A stretch of DNA of 64,000 nucleotides, from NCBI RefSeq assembly GCF_034344865.1, contig NZ_CP133774.1, positions 5,208,001 to 5,272,000 of the forward strand, written 5' to 3'. Position numbers and translations under genes: made by a program. How positions within the stretch are numbered: position 1 is the stretch's first letter; every line of letters starts with the position of its first letter. This document shows, in pieces, positions 49,378 to 59,428 of the stretch. Source of the DNA: Pseudomonas sp. 10S4 (GTDB lineage: Bacteria > Pseudomonadota > Gammaproteobacteria > Pseudomonadales > Pseudomonadaceae). A model generated the notes under the pieces. The model saw only the letters and a list, made by a program, of their open reading frames with translations. It was not told where the DNA came from and ran no database searches.

Positions 49378-52300
49378 TTAGGTGTCTTTATGGCGCTTGC
49401 CCACCAGTTTCATCACCACCACAAAAAACACGGGTACAAACAGCACCGCCAATGTAGCGGTAATCATCCCGCCGATCACTCCGGTGCCAATCGCTTGCTG
49501 GCTCGCGGAACTGGCCCCGGTGGCAATTGCCAGCGGCACCACGCCGAGGATGAACGCCAGTGAGGTCATCACAATCGGCCGCAACCGCAACCGCGCGGCT
49601 TGCAGCGTGGCGTCGATCAGGTCGTGGCCTTCGTCGTACAGGCTCTTGGCGAATTCGATGATCAGGATCGCGTTCTTCGCCGACAGGCCGATGATGGTAA
49701 TCAGCCCGACCTTGAAGAACACATCGTTCGGCATCCCGCGTAACGTCACCGCCAGTACCGCACCGAGCACGCCGAGCGGCACCACCAGCAACACCGACGT
49801 CGGAATCGACCAGCTCTCATACAGCGCCGCCAGGCACAGGAACACGATCAGCAGCGACAAACCGAGCAGAATCGGCGCCTGACTGCCGGACAGACGTTCC
49901 TGCAACGACAGGCCGGTCCATTCCTGGCCCAACCCCGCCGGGCCTTGCGCCACCAGCCGTTCGATTTCCGCCATGGCTTCACCGGTGCTGTGGCCGGGTG
50001 CCGGCTCACCGGAAATACTGATGGCCGGGTAACCGTTGTAACGGGTCAGTTGCGCCGGGCCCTGTGTCCATTTGGCCTGGACGAAAGCCGACAGCGGCAC
50101 CATTTTGCCGTCGTTGTTGCGCACGTGAATCTTCAGCAGGTCCGCGACCTGGCTGCGCTGATCACCTTCGGCCTGAACCACAACGCGCTGCATCCGTCCC
50201 TGATTGGGGAAGTCATTGATGTAGGCCGAACCGACCGCCGTGGACAGCACGCTGCCAATATCCGCAAAGGAAACCCCAAGCGCGTTCGCCTGCTTGCGGT
50301 CGACTTCCAGTTGCACCTGCGGCGCTTCGGCCAGGGCGCTTTCGCGCACGTTGGCCAGGATCGGACTTTTTCGGCCGCTGCCAGTAACTGACTGCGAGCC
50401 TGCATCAACGTGGCATGGCCGAGGCCGCCGCGATCCTGCAGGCGGAACTCGAAACCACTGGAGGTGCCGAGGCCGTTCACGGGTGGCGGCAGCACGGCAA
50501 AGGCCACGGCGTCCTTGATCTGGCTCAGGGCGATGTTGGCCCGGTCGGCAATCGAACTGGCCGAATCATTGCTGCTGCGCTGCGACCAGTCCTTCAACGT
50601 GGTAAACGCCAACGCCGCGTTCTGGCCGCTGCCGGAGAAGCTGAAACCGAGAATCACCGTGCTGTCGCCCACACCGGGTTCCGTGGCGTTATGCGCTTCG
50701 ATCTGCTCCACCACCTTCACCGTACGATTTTTGCTTGCGCCTGGCGGCAGTTGAATATCGGTGATGGTGTAACCCTGGTCTTCCACCGGCAGGAACGAGG
50801 AGGGCAGGCGACTGAAGCAAACGCCCAGACCAATCAGCAGCACGCCGTAGATCAACAGATAACGCCCCGTGCGCTTCAACGCATAGGCGACCCAACCTTG
50901 ATAACGCTCGGTCAGTTGTTCGAAGCGGCGGTTGAACCAGCCGAAGAAACCGCCCTTGGCATGGTGTTCACCCTTGGCAATCGGTTTGAGCAGGGTGGCG
51001 CAGAGTGCCGGGGTCAAGGTCAGGGCGAGGAACGCCGAGAACAGGATCGAGGTGGCCATCGACAGTGAGAACTGCTGGTAGATCACACCCACCGAACCCG
51101 GCATGAACGCCATCGGGATGAATACCGCCACCAGCACCAGAGTGATGCCGACGATGGCGCCGGTGATCTGCTTCATGGCCTTGCGCGTCGCCTCCTTGGG
51201 CGACAGGCCCTCGGTGACCATGATCCGCTCGACGTTCTCCACCACCACAATGGCGTCGTCCACCAGAATGCCGATGGCCAGTACCATGCCAAACATGGTC
51301 AGCACGTTGATCGAAAAACCCAGCGCGAGCATGGTCGCAAAGGTGCCCATCAACGCCACCGGCACCACCAGGGTCGGGATCAGCGTGTAACGGATGTTTT
51401 GCAAGAACAGGAACATCACCGCAAACACCAGCAACATTGCTTCGCCAAGGGTGTAGACCACTTTGGTGATCGAGACCTTGACGAACGGCGAGGTGTCGTA
51501 CGGGATCTTGTATTCCACGCCTGCCGGGAAGTAGCGCGACAGTTCGTCCATTTTCGCCCGCACCAGCGTCGCGGTGCTCAGGGCGTTGGCGCCCGGTGCC
51601 AGCTGCACGCTGACGGCGGTCGACGGTTTGCCATTCAGGCGAGTGGAGAACTGATATTCCTGACTGCCGATTTCGACCCGTGCCACGTCACCGATGCGCA
51701 CTGTGGAACCATCGGGGTTGGCCTTGAGCACGATGTCGGCGAACTCTTCAGGCGTCGACAACTGGCCTTTGACCAGGATGGTCGCGGTGATTTCCTGAGT
51801 GGTGCGGGCCGGCAGGTCGCCGATGCTGCCGGCCGACACCTGGGCGTTTTGCGCAACGACAGCGGCATTCACATCGGCGGGCGTGAGGTTGAAACCGATC
51901 AGCTTTTGCGGGTCGATCCAGATCCGCATGGCACGCTCGGCACCATACAATTGCGCCTTGCCGACGCCGTCCAGACGCTTGATCTCGTTCATCACGTTGC
52001 GCGCCAGATAATCGCTGAGCGCCACGTCGTTGAGCTTGCCGTCATTGGAGGTCAGGGTGATCAGCAGCAGGAAACCGGCGGAGACTTTCTCCACTTGCAG
52101 CCCTTGTTGCGTGACCGCTTGCGGCAGGCGCGATTCGACGATTTTCAGACGATTTTGCACATCCACTTGAGCCATCTCCGGGTCGGTGCCCGGTTGGAAC
52201 GTTGCGGTGATGGTGGCGCTGCCAAGGCTGCTCTGGGACTCGAAATACAGCAGGTGATCAGCGCCGTTGAGTTCTTCTTCGATCAGGCTGACCACGCTCT

Positions 52301-52475
52301 CGTCCACGGTTTGCGCCGAAGCGCCCGGGTACACGGCGTAGATTTCAATTTGCGGCGGCGCGACCACCGGGTACTGCGCCACCGGCAACTGCGGAATGGC
52401 CAGGGCGCCGGCCAGCAGGATGAACAACGCGAGCACCCAGGCAAACACAGGGCGGTCGATAAAGAACTGCGGCAT
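49378..52475 (-). pseudogene. RND efflux permease (AcrB/MexB-like), frameshifted at a homopolymer
   Basis: The first frame gives ~700 residues from MPQFFIDRPVFAWVLALFIL, with the proton-relay motif GILVDDAIVVVENVERI and normal porter domains. The second frame runs from NVRESALAEAPQVQLEVDRK to the C-terminus. The break is at a run of five T (plus strand 50367-50371); one more base restores AAEKSPILANVRES and a 1032-residue HAE1 permease. With the adaptor and divergent two-component system it forms a drug/solvent-type efflux locus. No outer-membrane channel gene is adjacent. Confidence 0.87.
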
Positions 52476-52490
52476 AAAAAAGCGTCCTGC

Positions 52491-53648
52491 TTACTGACCA
52501 GTCACCTGGGCAAGTGGAAGAGGGGTGTCGTCGATCTGGACTTTGTCACCGGGCTTGGCGTGTTGCAGGCCTTCGGTAACGATGCGGTCGCCCGGCTTGA
52601 GACCACCGATGACGATCCAACGATCGTTCTGCACCGCGCCCAGTTGCACCGGTTGCTGGCCGACACGCTGATTGGCGTCGAGCAGCAGCACCTGGGCAAT
52701 CCCGGCGCTGTCACGCTGGATGGCCCGTTGCGGCACGCTGATGCCTTGCTGGTTCACGGCTTGTTCCAGTCGCACGCGAACAAAGCTGCCAGGCAGCAGG
52801 TCGAGGTCCGGGTTAGGGAACTCGCTGCGCAGGATGATCTGCCCGGTACCCGGATCGACGGTGATGTCAGCAAACAGCAGTTTGCCCGGCAGCGGGTAGA
52901 GGCTGCCGTCATCCTGAATCAGCGTGGCCTTGACCTGGTCCTGGCCGACCTGCTGCAACTGACCGGAACGGAAGGCCCGACGCAGGTCGTTGAGTTCCCG
53001 GGTCGATTGGGTCAGGTCGGCGTGAATCGGGTTCAGTTGCTGGATCAACGCCAGCGGGGTGGTTTCGTTCTGTCCGACCAACGCGCCTTCGGTGACCAGT
53101 GCCCGCCCGACGCGTCCGGAAATCGGCGCAGTTACGGTGGCATAACCGAGGTTCAGTTTGGCTCGCGCCACGGCTGCCTTGTTGGCGGCCACGTCAGCGG
53201 CGGTTTGCCGGGCATTGGCCCGGGCGTTGTCATAGTCCTGGCCACTGATGGCATTGCCTTCGATCAACTGTGAATAGCGCTGCTCTTGCAGTTTGGCCTG
53301 GAACGCATTGGCCTCGGCCTTGCGCAAAGAGGCTTCGGCGCTGTCGAGGTCAGCCTTGAAGGGTGCAGGGTCGATGCGGAACAGTACGTCGCCCTGTTTC
53401 ACATCGCTGCCTTCACGGAAGGTGCGCTGCAACACAACGCCGGCCACCCGGGCGCGGACTTCGGCGATACGCGGCGCAGCAATCCGCCCGCTCAGTTCGC
53501 TGGTGATCGCCAGTGGCCGTGCTTCGATGGTTTCGATGCGCACGGTGGCCAGTGGTGCCGCTTCTTCAGCGGTCGAGGACTTGTCACAAGCGCTCAGTGT
53601 CAACGCCAGTGCAATCAGGCTGAGCGTGGCAAGCAGATTCTTTGACAT
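52491..53648 (-). CDS. RND efflux periplasmic adaptor (membrane fusion protein)
   Basis: A 385-residue lipoprotein: lipobox ALTLSACDK (Cys ~21), lipoyl-like segment VRARVAGVVLQRTFREGSDV, an alpha-hairpin (~100-165, SGQDYDNARANARQTAADVA), a beta-barrel and a membrane-proximal domain. It pairs with the permease 15 nt downstream. The gene order adaptor-permease with a divergent OmpR-type system recalls P. aeruginosa PA1435-PA1438 (from memory). Confidence 0.92.
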   Translation of the reverse strand: MSKNLLATLSLIALALTLSACDKSSTAEEAAPLATVRIETIEARPLAITSELSGRIAAPRIAEVRARVAGVVLQRTFREGSDVKQGDVLFRIDPAPFKADLDSAEASLRKAEANAFQAKLQEQRYSQLIEGNAISGQDYDNARANARQTAADVAANKAAVARAKLNLGYATVTAPISGRVGRALVTEGALVGQNETTPLALIQQLNPIHADLTQSTRELNDLRRAFRSGQLQQVGQDQVKATLIQDDGSLYPLPGKLLFADITVDPGTGQIILRSEFPNPDLDLLPGSFVRVRLEQAVNQQGISVPQRAIQRDSAGIAQVLLLDANQRVGQQPVQLGAVQNDRWIVIGGLKPGDRIVTEGLQHAKPGDKVQIDDTPLPLAQVTGQ

Positions 53649-53809
53649 GTGAATACCCCAATAATGACCCCCAGCATCCTACGGGGAGGCGACGAGAGTA
53701 GCGGTGAAGCTTTGTAGGCGCTGTGTGAAATTGTGTAAGGGTTTTACTCGCGGGTGCGTGAGGGCGTATATCCTTGGCGCCTTGATTTTTTTCAGCGACT
53801 GGCAGGCCG

Positions 53810-53884
53810 CCTTCGCGGGCAAGCCTCGCTCCTACAGGAGAATGTGATACCTCTGTAGGAGCGAGGCTTGCCCGCGAAGAGGCC
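53810..53884. repeat. REP doublet (REPIN), TAGGAGCGAGG subtype
   Basis: Two inverted copies with a short centre, in the divergent gap between the efflux adaptor and the response regulator, an unusual promoter-proximal position. Confidence 0.88.
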
Positions 53885-53919
53885 CGAACAGTCGCCACCG
53901 CACTTTCTGGAAACACCCC

Positions 53920-54621
53920 ATGCCCAACATCCTCCTGGTCGAAGACGACACCGCGCTCTCCGAATTGATCGCCAGCTACCTGGAACGCAACGGTTACTCC
54001 GTGAGCGTGATCAGCCGCGGTGACCATGTGCGCGAACGTGCCCGGGTCAATCCGCCGGACCTGGTGATCCTCGACTTGATGCTGCCCGGGCTTGATGGCC
54101 TGCAAGTCTGCCGGTTGCTGAGAGCCGACTCGGCGACCTTGCCGATCCTGATGCTCACCGCACGGGACGACAGCCACGATCAAGTGCTGGGCCTGGAAAT
54201 GGGCGCCGACGATTACGTCACCAAACCCTGCGAGCCGCGGGTGTTGCTGGCACGGGTGCGCACCTTGTTGCGGCGCAGCAGCCTCGGCGAACCGCAGACC
54301 GCCAACGATCGCATCCTGATGGGCAACCTGTGCATCGACCTGTCCGAGCGCACCGTGACCTGGCGTGAACAACTGGTGGAGCTGTCCAGCGGTGAATACA
54401 ACCTGTTGGTGGTGCTGGCCCGGCATGCCGGTGAAGTGCTGAGCCGCGACCAGATCCTGCAACGCCTGCGCGGTATCGAATTCAACGGTACGGATCGCTC
54501 GGTGGACGTGGCGATTTCCAAGCTGCGGCGCAAGTTCGATGATCACGCCGGCGAGGCCCGCAAGATCAAGACTGTGTGGGGCAAGGGTTACCTGTTCAGT
54601 CGCTCCGAGTGGGAATGCTGA
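53920..54621 (+). CDS. OmpR-family response regulator
   Basis: A 233-residue protein. The receiver domain has the acidic pair in LLVEDDTALSELI, phospho-acceptor Asp in LVILDLMLPGLDGL, Thr in LMLTARDD and Lys in DDYVTKPCEPRVLLARV. The C-terminal winged helix includes SDVAISKLRRKF-type recognition and WGKGYLFS. RstA-like. It lies 4 nt upstream of its sensor kinase and divergent from the RND genes it probably regulates. Confidence 0.93.
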   Translation: MPNILLVEDDTALSELIASYLERNGYSVSVISRGDHVRERARVNPPDLVILDLMLPGLDGLQVCRLLRADSATLPILMLTARDDSHDQVLGLEMGADDYVTKPCEPRVLLARVRTLLRRSSLGEPQTANDRILMGNLCIDLSERTVTWREQLVELSSGEYNLLVVLARHAGEVLSRDQILQRLRGIEFNGTDRSVDVAISKLRRKFDDHAGEARKIKTVWGKGYLFSRSEWEC

Positions 54622-54625
54622 ATCG

Positions 54626-55927
54626 ATGTTCAGAATCCTGTTTCGCCTGTATCTGGTAACGATCGTCTCGTACAGCGCGGCGATTTATCTGGTGCCGGAT
54701 GTGGTGATCAAGCTGTTCCATGAGCGCTTTGTCTCCTACAACCTCGACTATTCCCGTGGCTTGCAGACGTTGATCGTCAAGCAGTTCCACGCCGTGCCAG
54801 TTGAACAGTGGCCAGCCTTGGCCGCCGAAATGGACAAGGAATTCCAGCCGCTGCAAATCGTGCTGGCCCGCAATGACGATGCGGATTTCACCCTTGATGA
54901 GCAGGAGCGTTTGCAGCGCGGCGAGAACATCGTGCGTATTGGCGATTGGGGTTGGCGGACCTTGGCGGTCGCACCGCTGAACGAGCAGGCGGTGGTGCAA
55001 ATGGTGGTGCCGCCGGATCCGATGGACGTCAATTTGTTGTACTGGAGCATCAACGTGCTGATCGGCGCGACGATGCTCGCGTGCCTGCTGCTGTGGCTGC
55101 GCCCGCACTGGCGCGACCTCGAACGTCTGAAAGGCACCGCCGAACGCTTTGGTAAAGGCCACTTGAGCGAGCGCACCCAGATATCCAAAAACTCAAACAT
55201 CGGCAGCCTGGCCAACGTATTCGACACCATGGCCGGTGACATTGAAAACCTGCTCAACCAGCAGCGGGACTTGCTCAACGCGGTGTCCCACGAACTGCGC
55301 ACGCCGCTGACACGGCTGGACTTCGGCCTGGCCCTGGCGTTGTCCGATGACATGCCGGCGCCAAGCCGCGAACGCCTGCAAGGGTTGGTCGCGCACATTC
55401 GTGAACTGGATGAATTGGTGCTGGAGCTGCTGTCCTATAGCCGCTTGCAGAATCCGGCGCGCTTGCCGGAGCAGGTTGAAGTGTCGCTGGATGAGTTTAT
55501 CGACAGCATTTTGGGCAGTGTCGATGAAGAGTTGGAATCACCGGACATCGTCATCGACGTGCTGCTGCATGGTCAGCTCGAGCGCTTCACCCTCGACCCA
55601 CGCCTGACCGCGCGCGCCCTGCAAAACCTGCTGCGCAATGCGATGCGCTACTGCGAAAAGCGCATTCAGATTGGCGTGCAAGTGTGCCCCAAAGGCTGCG
55701 AGATCTGGGTCGATGATGACGGGATCGGCATTCCGGAAGATGAGCGGGAGCGGATTTTCGAACCGTTTTATCGGTTGGATCGCAGCCGGGATCGCGCCAC
55801 TGGAGGCTTCGGTCTCGGGCTGGCGATCAGTCGCCGGGCGCTGGAAGCGCAGGGCGGGACGTTGACGGTTGAAGCGTCGCCGCTGGGTGGGGCTCGGTTT
55901 CGCCTGTGGTTGCCGACACCGGCCTGA
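54626..55927 (+). CDS. sensor histidine kinase
   Basis: A 433-residue RstB-like kinase with two TM helices (~5-25 and ~140-160) around a periplasmic sensor domain, a HAMP segment, the H-box LLNAVSHELRTPLTRLDFGL, and HATPase motifs LQNLLRNAMRYC, DDDGIGIPEDERERIFEPFY and GGFGLGLAISRR. The ATG at 54626 is preferred; the frame extends upstream to 54539 within the regulator gene. Signal unknown, perhaps envelope or drug stress given the efflux neighbours. Confidence 0.92.
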   Translation: MFRILFRLYLVTIVSYSAAIYLVPDVVIKLFHERFVSYNLDYSRGLQTLIVKQFHAVPVEQWPALAAEMDKEFQPLQIVLARNDDADFTLDEQERLQRGENIVRIGDWGWRTLAVAPLNEQAVVQMVVPPDPMDVNLLYWSINVLIGATMLACLLLWLRPHWRDLERLKGTAERFGKGHLSERTQISKNSNIGSLANVFDTMAGDIENLLNQQRDLLNAVSHELRTPLTRLDFGLALALSDDMPAPSRERLQGLVAHIRELDELVLELLSYSRLQNPARLPEQVEVSLDEFIDSILGSVDEELESPDIVIDVLLHGQLERFTLDPRLTARALQNLLRNAMRYCEKRIQIGVQVCPKGCEIWVDDDGIGIPEDERERIFEPFYRLDRSRDRATGGFGLGLAISRRALEAQGGTLTVEASPLGGARFRLWLPTPA

Positions 55928-55968
55928 ATCCAGAGTCCACTCTGAACTGTGGGCCACAACGCTGCCCC

Positions 55969-56102
55969 TGTGGCGAGGGAGCTTGCTCCCGCCGGGCTGC
56001 GAAGCGGCCCCAATTCCAGCGAATACCGTGTCTCCTGACACACCGCATTCAAAGGTTTTGCGACTGCTGCGCAGCCGAGCGGGAGCAAGCTCCCTCGCCA
56101 CA
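55969..56102. repeat. REP doublet (REPIN), GGGAGC subtype
   Basis: TGTGGCGAGGGAGCTTGCTC, a ~90-nt spacer with internal GCGAAGCGGCC/GGCTGCGCAGC-like stem, and the inverse copy. Convergent gap between the kinase and pncA. Confidence 0.88.
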
Positions 56103-56113
56103 GGGATCAGGTC

Positions 56114-56755
56114 TCACCCCAAAATTTCATTCGCTGAAATTAGTTTCACCCCGGCCACCTGCATCCGCTCAATCGCCGCAGCCAGCGACCCATCGAGATC
56201 AATCGCCCGGCATGCATCCAGCACTACAAACGCATTGAACCCGGCCGCTCGTGCATCGAGCGCCGAAAACATCACGCAGAAATCCAGCGCCAGCCCAACC
56301 AGATAAACCGTGTCGATCCCACGTTCCTTCAAGTAGCCGGCCAGCCCGGTGGTGGTCGTGCGATCGGCTTCGAGGAACGCGGAGTAACTGTCGATATCCG
56401 GATTGCAGCCTTTGCGAATGATCAGTTGCGCATGTGGCAAATCCAGATCGGCGTGCAAATCGGCACCGGGTGTACCCCGTACGCAATGAACCGGCCACAG
56501 CGTCTGCTCACCGTAGGGCAACTGAATGACGTCGTAGGGCTTGCGACCCGGATGGCTGGGGGCAAACGAGGCATGCCCCGCCGGGTGCCAGTCCTGAGCA
56601 ATGATCACCTGACTGAACTGCCCACCGAGGCGATTGATCAATGGCACGATCAAGTCGCCTTCGGGCACCGCAAGTTGGCCGCCGGGGATGAAGTCGTTCT
56701 GTACGTCGATCACCAGCAGGGCTGTACGCGAAGCGTGGAGAGATGGATGTGGCAT
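56114..56755 (-). CDS. pncA: nicotinamidase / pyrazinamidase
   Basis: A 213-residue cysteine hydrolase that deamidates nicotinamide to nicotinate for NAD salvage. The catalytic triad is visible: Asp in LLVIDVQNDFIPGG, Lys in IIRKGCNPDIDSYS and Cys in GLALDFCVMFSALDA. The metal site is DWHPAGHASF. Length fits PncA. GGAGG lies just before the ATG. Confidence 0.95.
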   Translation of the reverse strand: MPHPSLHASRTALLVIDVQNDFIPGGQLAVPEGDLIVPLINRLGGQFSQVIIAQDWHPAGHASFAPSHPGRKPYDVIQLPYGEQTLWPVHCVRGTPGADLHADLDLPHAQLIIRKGCNPDIDSYSAFLEADRTTTTGLAGYLKERGIDTVYLVGLALDFCVMFSALDARAAGFNAFVVLDACRAIDLDGSLAAAIERMQVAGVKLISANEILG

Positions 56756-56804
56756 GGGGTGATTCCTCCTTGGAAGTCAGTCGATAGGATAGTGACGATT
56801 TGCG

Positions 56805-57581
56805 TTATGCGCTCAGCCGACTTCTCAAAACCTTGGCGATGTCCTCAAGGTCCGCCATCGAGTTGTGCCCGATCAACATCCACGCGTGTTCCGTGTCAGC
56901 CCAGTAGACAACGTTCATGTTGTGTCTACGTTCCTGGGCAAAATGCCGGCTGCCACTGTTGGAACGGGTGACGCACAGCGCCATCGGGCCGTGGGCCGGG
57001 TCCAGATAGGTGATTTGCGCGATGGGCACGCCGTCGTATTCGAGAATTTGTGCACGCTTGAAATCCAGGCGCGGCAGGGTCAGTTGCGCCGGCGCCAGGT
57101 TCAGGCCCAGACGGGCGTCGATGGTGCGCAGTTGGGCACGCTGGGTTGCCTCGTCGGTGGGCAAGTGCTCCAGGGTTTGCGGTACATAGAGCGACATATA
57201 GTCAGCCACCAGCCCGCGCCAGTTGGTTTTTTGCTGACTCAACTGCCAACCGAGGAACAACCGGTCCGCCAGCACACCGCTCACTACAAGGCCAGCCGCT
57301 GCGGCCAGAAACCAGCGCCGACTAAGTGCCGGGCGGGCAGGGCTGGGCAAGGTGTCGAGCATGGCGTGCAAGCGATCCATTGGCGCTTGCTGACCCAATT
57401 CGTCGTAAGCATCCTTGAACGGCAGGCTGCTGCGGGCCAGCCATTGCAGGCGCAGGTTGAGCGCCGGGTCTTCGTTAATGGCGGCGTTGATGCGGGTGCG
57501 CTGTTCAGTGTCGAGTTGGTCGTCGAGGTAGGCCACCAACTGTTCATCCGAAAGGATCGTCGGGCGTAGGGGGTCGGTCAT
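56805..57581 (-). CDS. membrane-anchored anti-sigma factor
   Basis: A 258-residue protein. The N-terminal anti-sigma domain (SDEQLVAYLDDQLDTEQRTR) is followed by one TM helix (RRWFLAAAAGLVVSGVLADR, ~88-107) and a periplasmic sensor domain with PRLDFKRAQILEYDGVPIAQ. The start codon overlaps the sigma gene stop by 4 nt, indicating translational coupling and a tied sigma/anti-sigma pair. Confidence 0.88.
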   Translation of the reverse strand: MTDPLRPTILSDEQLVAYLDDQLDTEQRTRINAAINEDPALNLRLQWLARSSLPFKDAYDELGQQAPMDRLHAMLDTLPSPARPALSRRWFLAAAAGLVVSGVLADRLFLGWQLSQQKTNWRGLVADYMSLYVPQTLEHLPTDEATQRAQLRTIDARLGLNLAPAQLTLPRLDFKRAQILEYDGVPIAQITYLDPAHGPMALCVTRSNSGSRHFAQERRHNMNVVYWADTEHAWMLIGHNSMADLEDIAKVLRSRLSA

Positions 57582-58075
57582 CGACGTTCTCCAGAGGTAG
57601 AACTCGGTACAGCGTGCAGGGGTGGGTACTCCGCAAGTTTCAGGCGGGCGGTAGCCAGTCGGCTCATGACGGTGCCGATCGGCACTTGCAGCACCTCGGC
57701 CACTTCGCGGTAGGACAGGCCTTCGACGTAGGCCAGGTACACCGTTTCGCGTTGGGTTTCGGGCAAGGCATCGACGCGCCGGATGACCTGCGCGGCCAGC
57801 ACATGGGTTTGCGCCGCGTGCTCGCCGTCGAACGACAGCGCCTCGTCGGCATTCACCAAGCCCTGGCCCAGGCGCACACGGCGGGCGCGCACTTCATTGA
57901 GCCAGATCGAGTGCAAGATACTCAGCAGCCAGCGGTCCATGCGCGTACCGGGCACAAACTGCCCGGCCCGTTCGAGCGCCCGTACGCAGGTGGCTTGCAC
58001 CAGGTCTTCGGCCACATGCCGTTGTCGGGACAGCAGCAAGCCGTAACGCCATAAACGCGCCAGATGCTGGCCCAA
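57578..58075 (-). CDS. ECF-type RNA polymerase sigma factor with unclear start codon
   Basis: Region 2 is RHVAEDLVQATCVRALERAG with WLLSILHSIWLNEVRARR, and region 4 is LPETQRETVYLAYVEGLSYR with VPIGTVMSRLATARLKL. The frame as listed begins at a TTG (58075) without a good ribosome site. The homologous N-terminus AIASDQAFRAELGQHLARLW extends ten codons upstream to an ATC at 58103-58105, which has a strong GGAGG 5 nt before it. So the true start is probably that ATC, or an ATG changed by error. It forms a unit with the anti-sigma gene and probably the upstream TPR gene. Confidence 0.85.
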   Translation of the reverse strand: MGQHLARLWRYGLLLSRQRHVAEDLVQATCVRALERAGQFVPGTRMDRWLLSILHSIWLNEVRARRVRLGQGLVNADEALSFDGEHAAQTHVLAAQVIRRVDALPETQRETVYLAYVEGLSYREVAEVLQVPIGTVMSRLATARLKLAEYPPLHAVPSSTSGERR

Positions 58076-58127
58076 CTCTGCTCTAAATGCCTGATCGCTG
58101 GCGATGGCGACCTCCGTCCGTTCGGTG

Positions 58128-58658
58128 TCAGGTTTTCGATGAATCGTTGATGGCTTCGGCCAGGTCCTGGTATTCCTCGCAGGTGCTGCCGCAGATCGAC
58201 TTGATGTGCTGCAACTGCTCCTGGGCCAGGTCGATACGACCTTTGATCACATAAGCCTCGCCGAGGTATTCGCGTACTCGCGCATACTGCGGGTCGAGTT
58301 TGACCGATTGCAGGTAATAGCCGATGCCTTCGTCGGTGCGGCCTAGTTTACGCGTGGCGTAGCCGCGATAGTTCAGTGCCTTGGCGGTGTTGGGATTTTT
58401 AAGCGTATCGAGCAGGGCCAGGGCTTCTTCGTAGCGACCGTCCTTGGCCAGGCGATAGGCGTAGTCCACCCGGTCGTTATCCGGCACCAGGCTGCTGGTT
58501 TGCAGCACACACTTGTTCGATTTGCTGTCGAACACCTGGCCTTTGGGGCAATTGGGCTTGGCGGGTGCGGCGTCGTCACCGTGGGCGAACACCAGCGTGC
58601 TGGACAGCGCTGCGACCAACAGCAGCGGGGTGGCGAAAACAGCGAAACGGATATTCAT
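58128..58658 (-). CDS. TPR-repeat periplasmic protein
   Basis: A 176-residue protein with a Sec signal peptide (MNIRFAVFATPLLLVAALSS, cut near VFA-HGDD), a Cys pair (NCPKGQVFDSKSNKCV) and about three tetratricopeptide repeats (RYEEALALLDTLKNPNTAKA, GYYLQSVKLDPQYARVREYL). The ATG at 58658 follows GGAG. It lies directly upstream of the ECF sigma gene, suggesting an envelope-sensing or assembly role linked to that system. Confidence 0.85.
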   Translation of the reverse strand: MNIRFAVFATPLLLVAALSSTLVFAHGDDAAPAKPNCPKGQVFDSKSNKCVLQTSSLVPDNDRVDYAYRLAKDGRYEEALALLDTLKNPNTAKALNYRGYATRKLGRTDEGIGYYLQSVKLDPQYARVREYLGEAYVIKGRIDLAQEQLQHIKSICGSTCEEYQDLAEAINDSSKT

Positions 58659-58734
58659 GGGCGAAACTCCATTCAAAAAACAGAATTCAAGGGTAGGCAT
58701 CCATAGAACACCCGGCCTCGGTGTTTTATTCGTT

Positions 58735-59292
58735 TCAGATCGAATCGCTTCCCGGCAGCATCCGGCGCAGTGTGCCGTCGCGCAGGCCGTAATGGTGAAC
58801 CAGCGCCATCACCGCATGCAGCCCGGCCAGAATCACAAGGGCCCAAGCCACCTGTTCATGCAGGCCACCGAACACCGACTTCATACTCTTATCGAACGTC
58901 ATCAGGGTTGGGACATCGAACAGCCCAAAGAAGTTGAACGGTTCGGCCTGAGCCCAACGAAACAGGAAACCCAGCACGATCTGACTCAACAGCAGCAGAT
59001 ACAACGCCAGATGCGCGGTTTTCGCCGCAATATTCATCAGGCCTTGATTGAGCGCAGGCAAACGCCGGCCTCGGGACAGGCGCCAGAGCAGCCGACCGAT
59101 GACAATCACCGCCAGCAGGATGCCGCAGGAAATGTGCACCGACTGCAACCCCTTGCGCAGGGGCGTGCCTTTGGCCAATTGGTCCCAGATTTGCGAACTG
59201 GCGAACAGGAAAATCACCAACACGGCGGTCAGCCAGTGCAGGCTCATGGTCAGGCGGTCGTATCGAGTTGGCGGGTTGTTCAGGGTAGTCAT
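58735..59292 (-). CDS. cytochrome b561
   Basis: A 185-residue, four-helix di-haem membrane cytochrome. Haem ligands are likely the His in TMSLHWLTAVLVIFL, SVHISCGILLAVIVIGRLLW, KTAHLALYLLLL and the C-terminal LHAVMALVHHY. It is probably an electron carrier from quinol to periplasmic partners. It lies upstream of the TPR/ECF group in the same direction. Confidence 0.9.
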   Translation of the reverse strand: MTTLNNPPTRYDRLTMSLHWLTAVLVIFLFASSQIWDQLAKGTPLRKGLQSVHISCGILLAVIVIGRLLWRLSRGRRLPALNQGLMNIAAKTAHLALYLLLLSQIVLGFLFRWAQAEPFNFFGLFDVPTLMTFDKSMKSVFGGLHEQVAWALVILAGLHAVMALVHHYGLRDGTLRRMLPGSDSI

Positions 59293-59428
59293 GGGCAATC
59301 CTCTAAGGCGATGGCAGGTGAACACCGCTGTATGAACAATTATTCATTTCTTTGTGAAGGTCTTTGCAGGGAAAGCATTAAGCCAGACGCTATGCTCGAC
59401 AGCATTGATGTGTATCGGGAGAACTGTG

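Noticed and set aside
51399..53273. 624-codon plus-strand open frame over the RND permease/adaptor genes
   Set aside because: Antisense shadow of strongly conserved efflux genes in high-GC DNA.
53920..54621. Response regulator annotated as a known named efflux regulator (e.g. ParR, CzcR)
   Set aside because: Sequence shows only a generic OmpR/RstA-type regulator; no feature identifies a particular named system.
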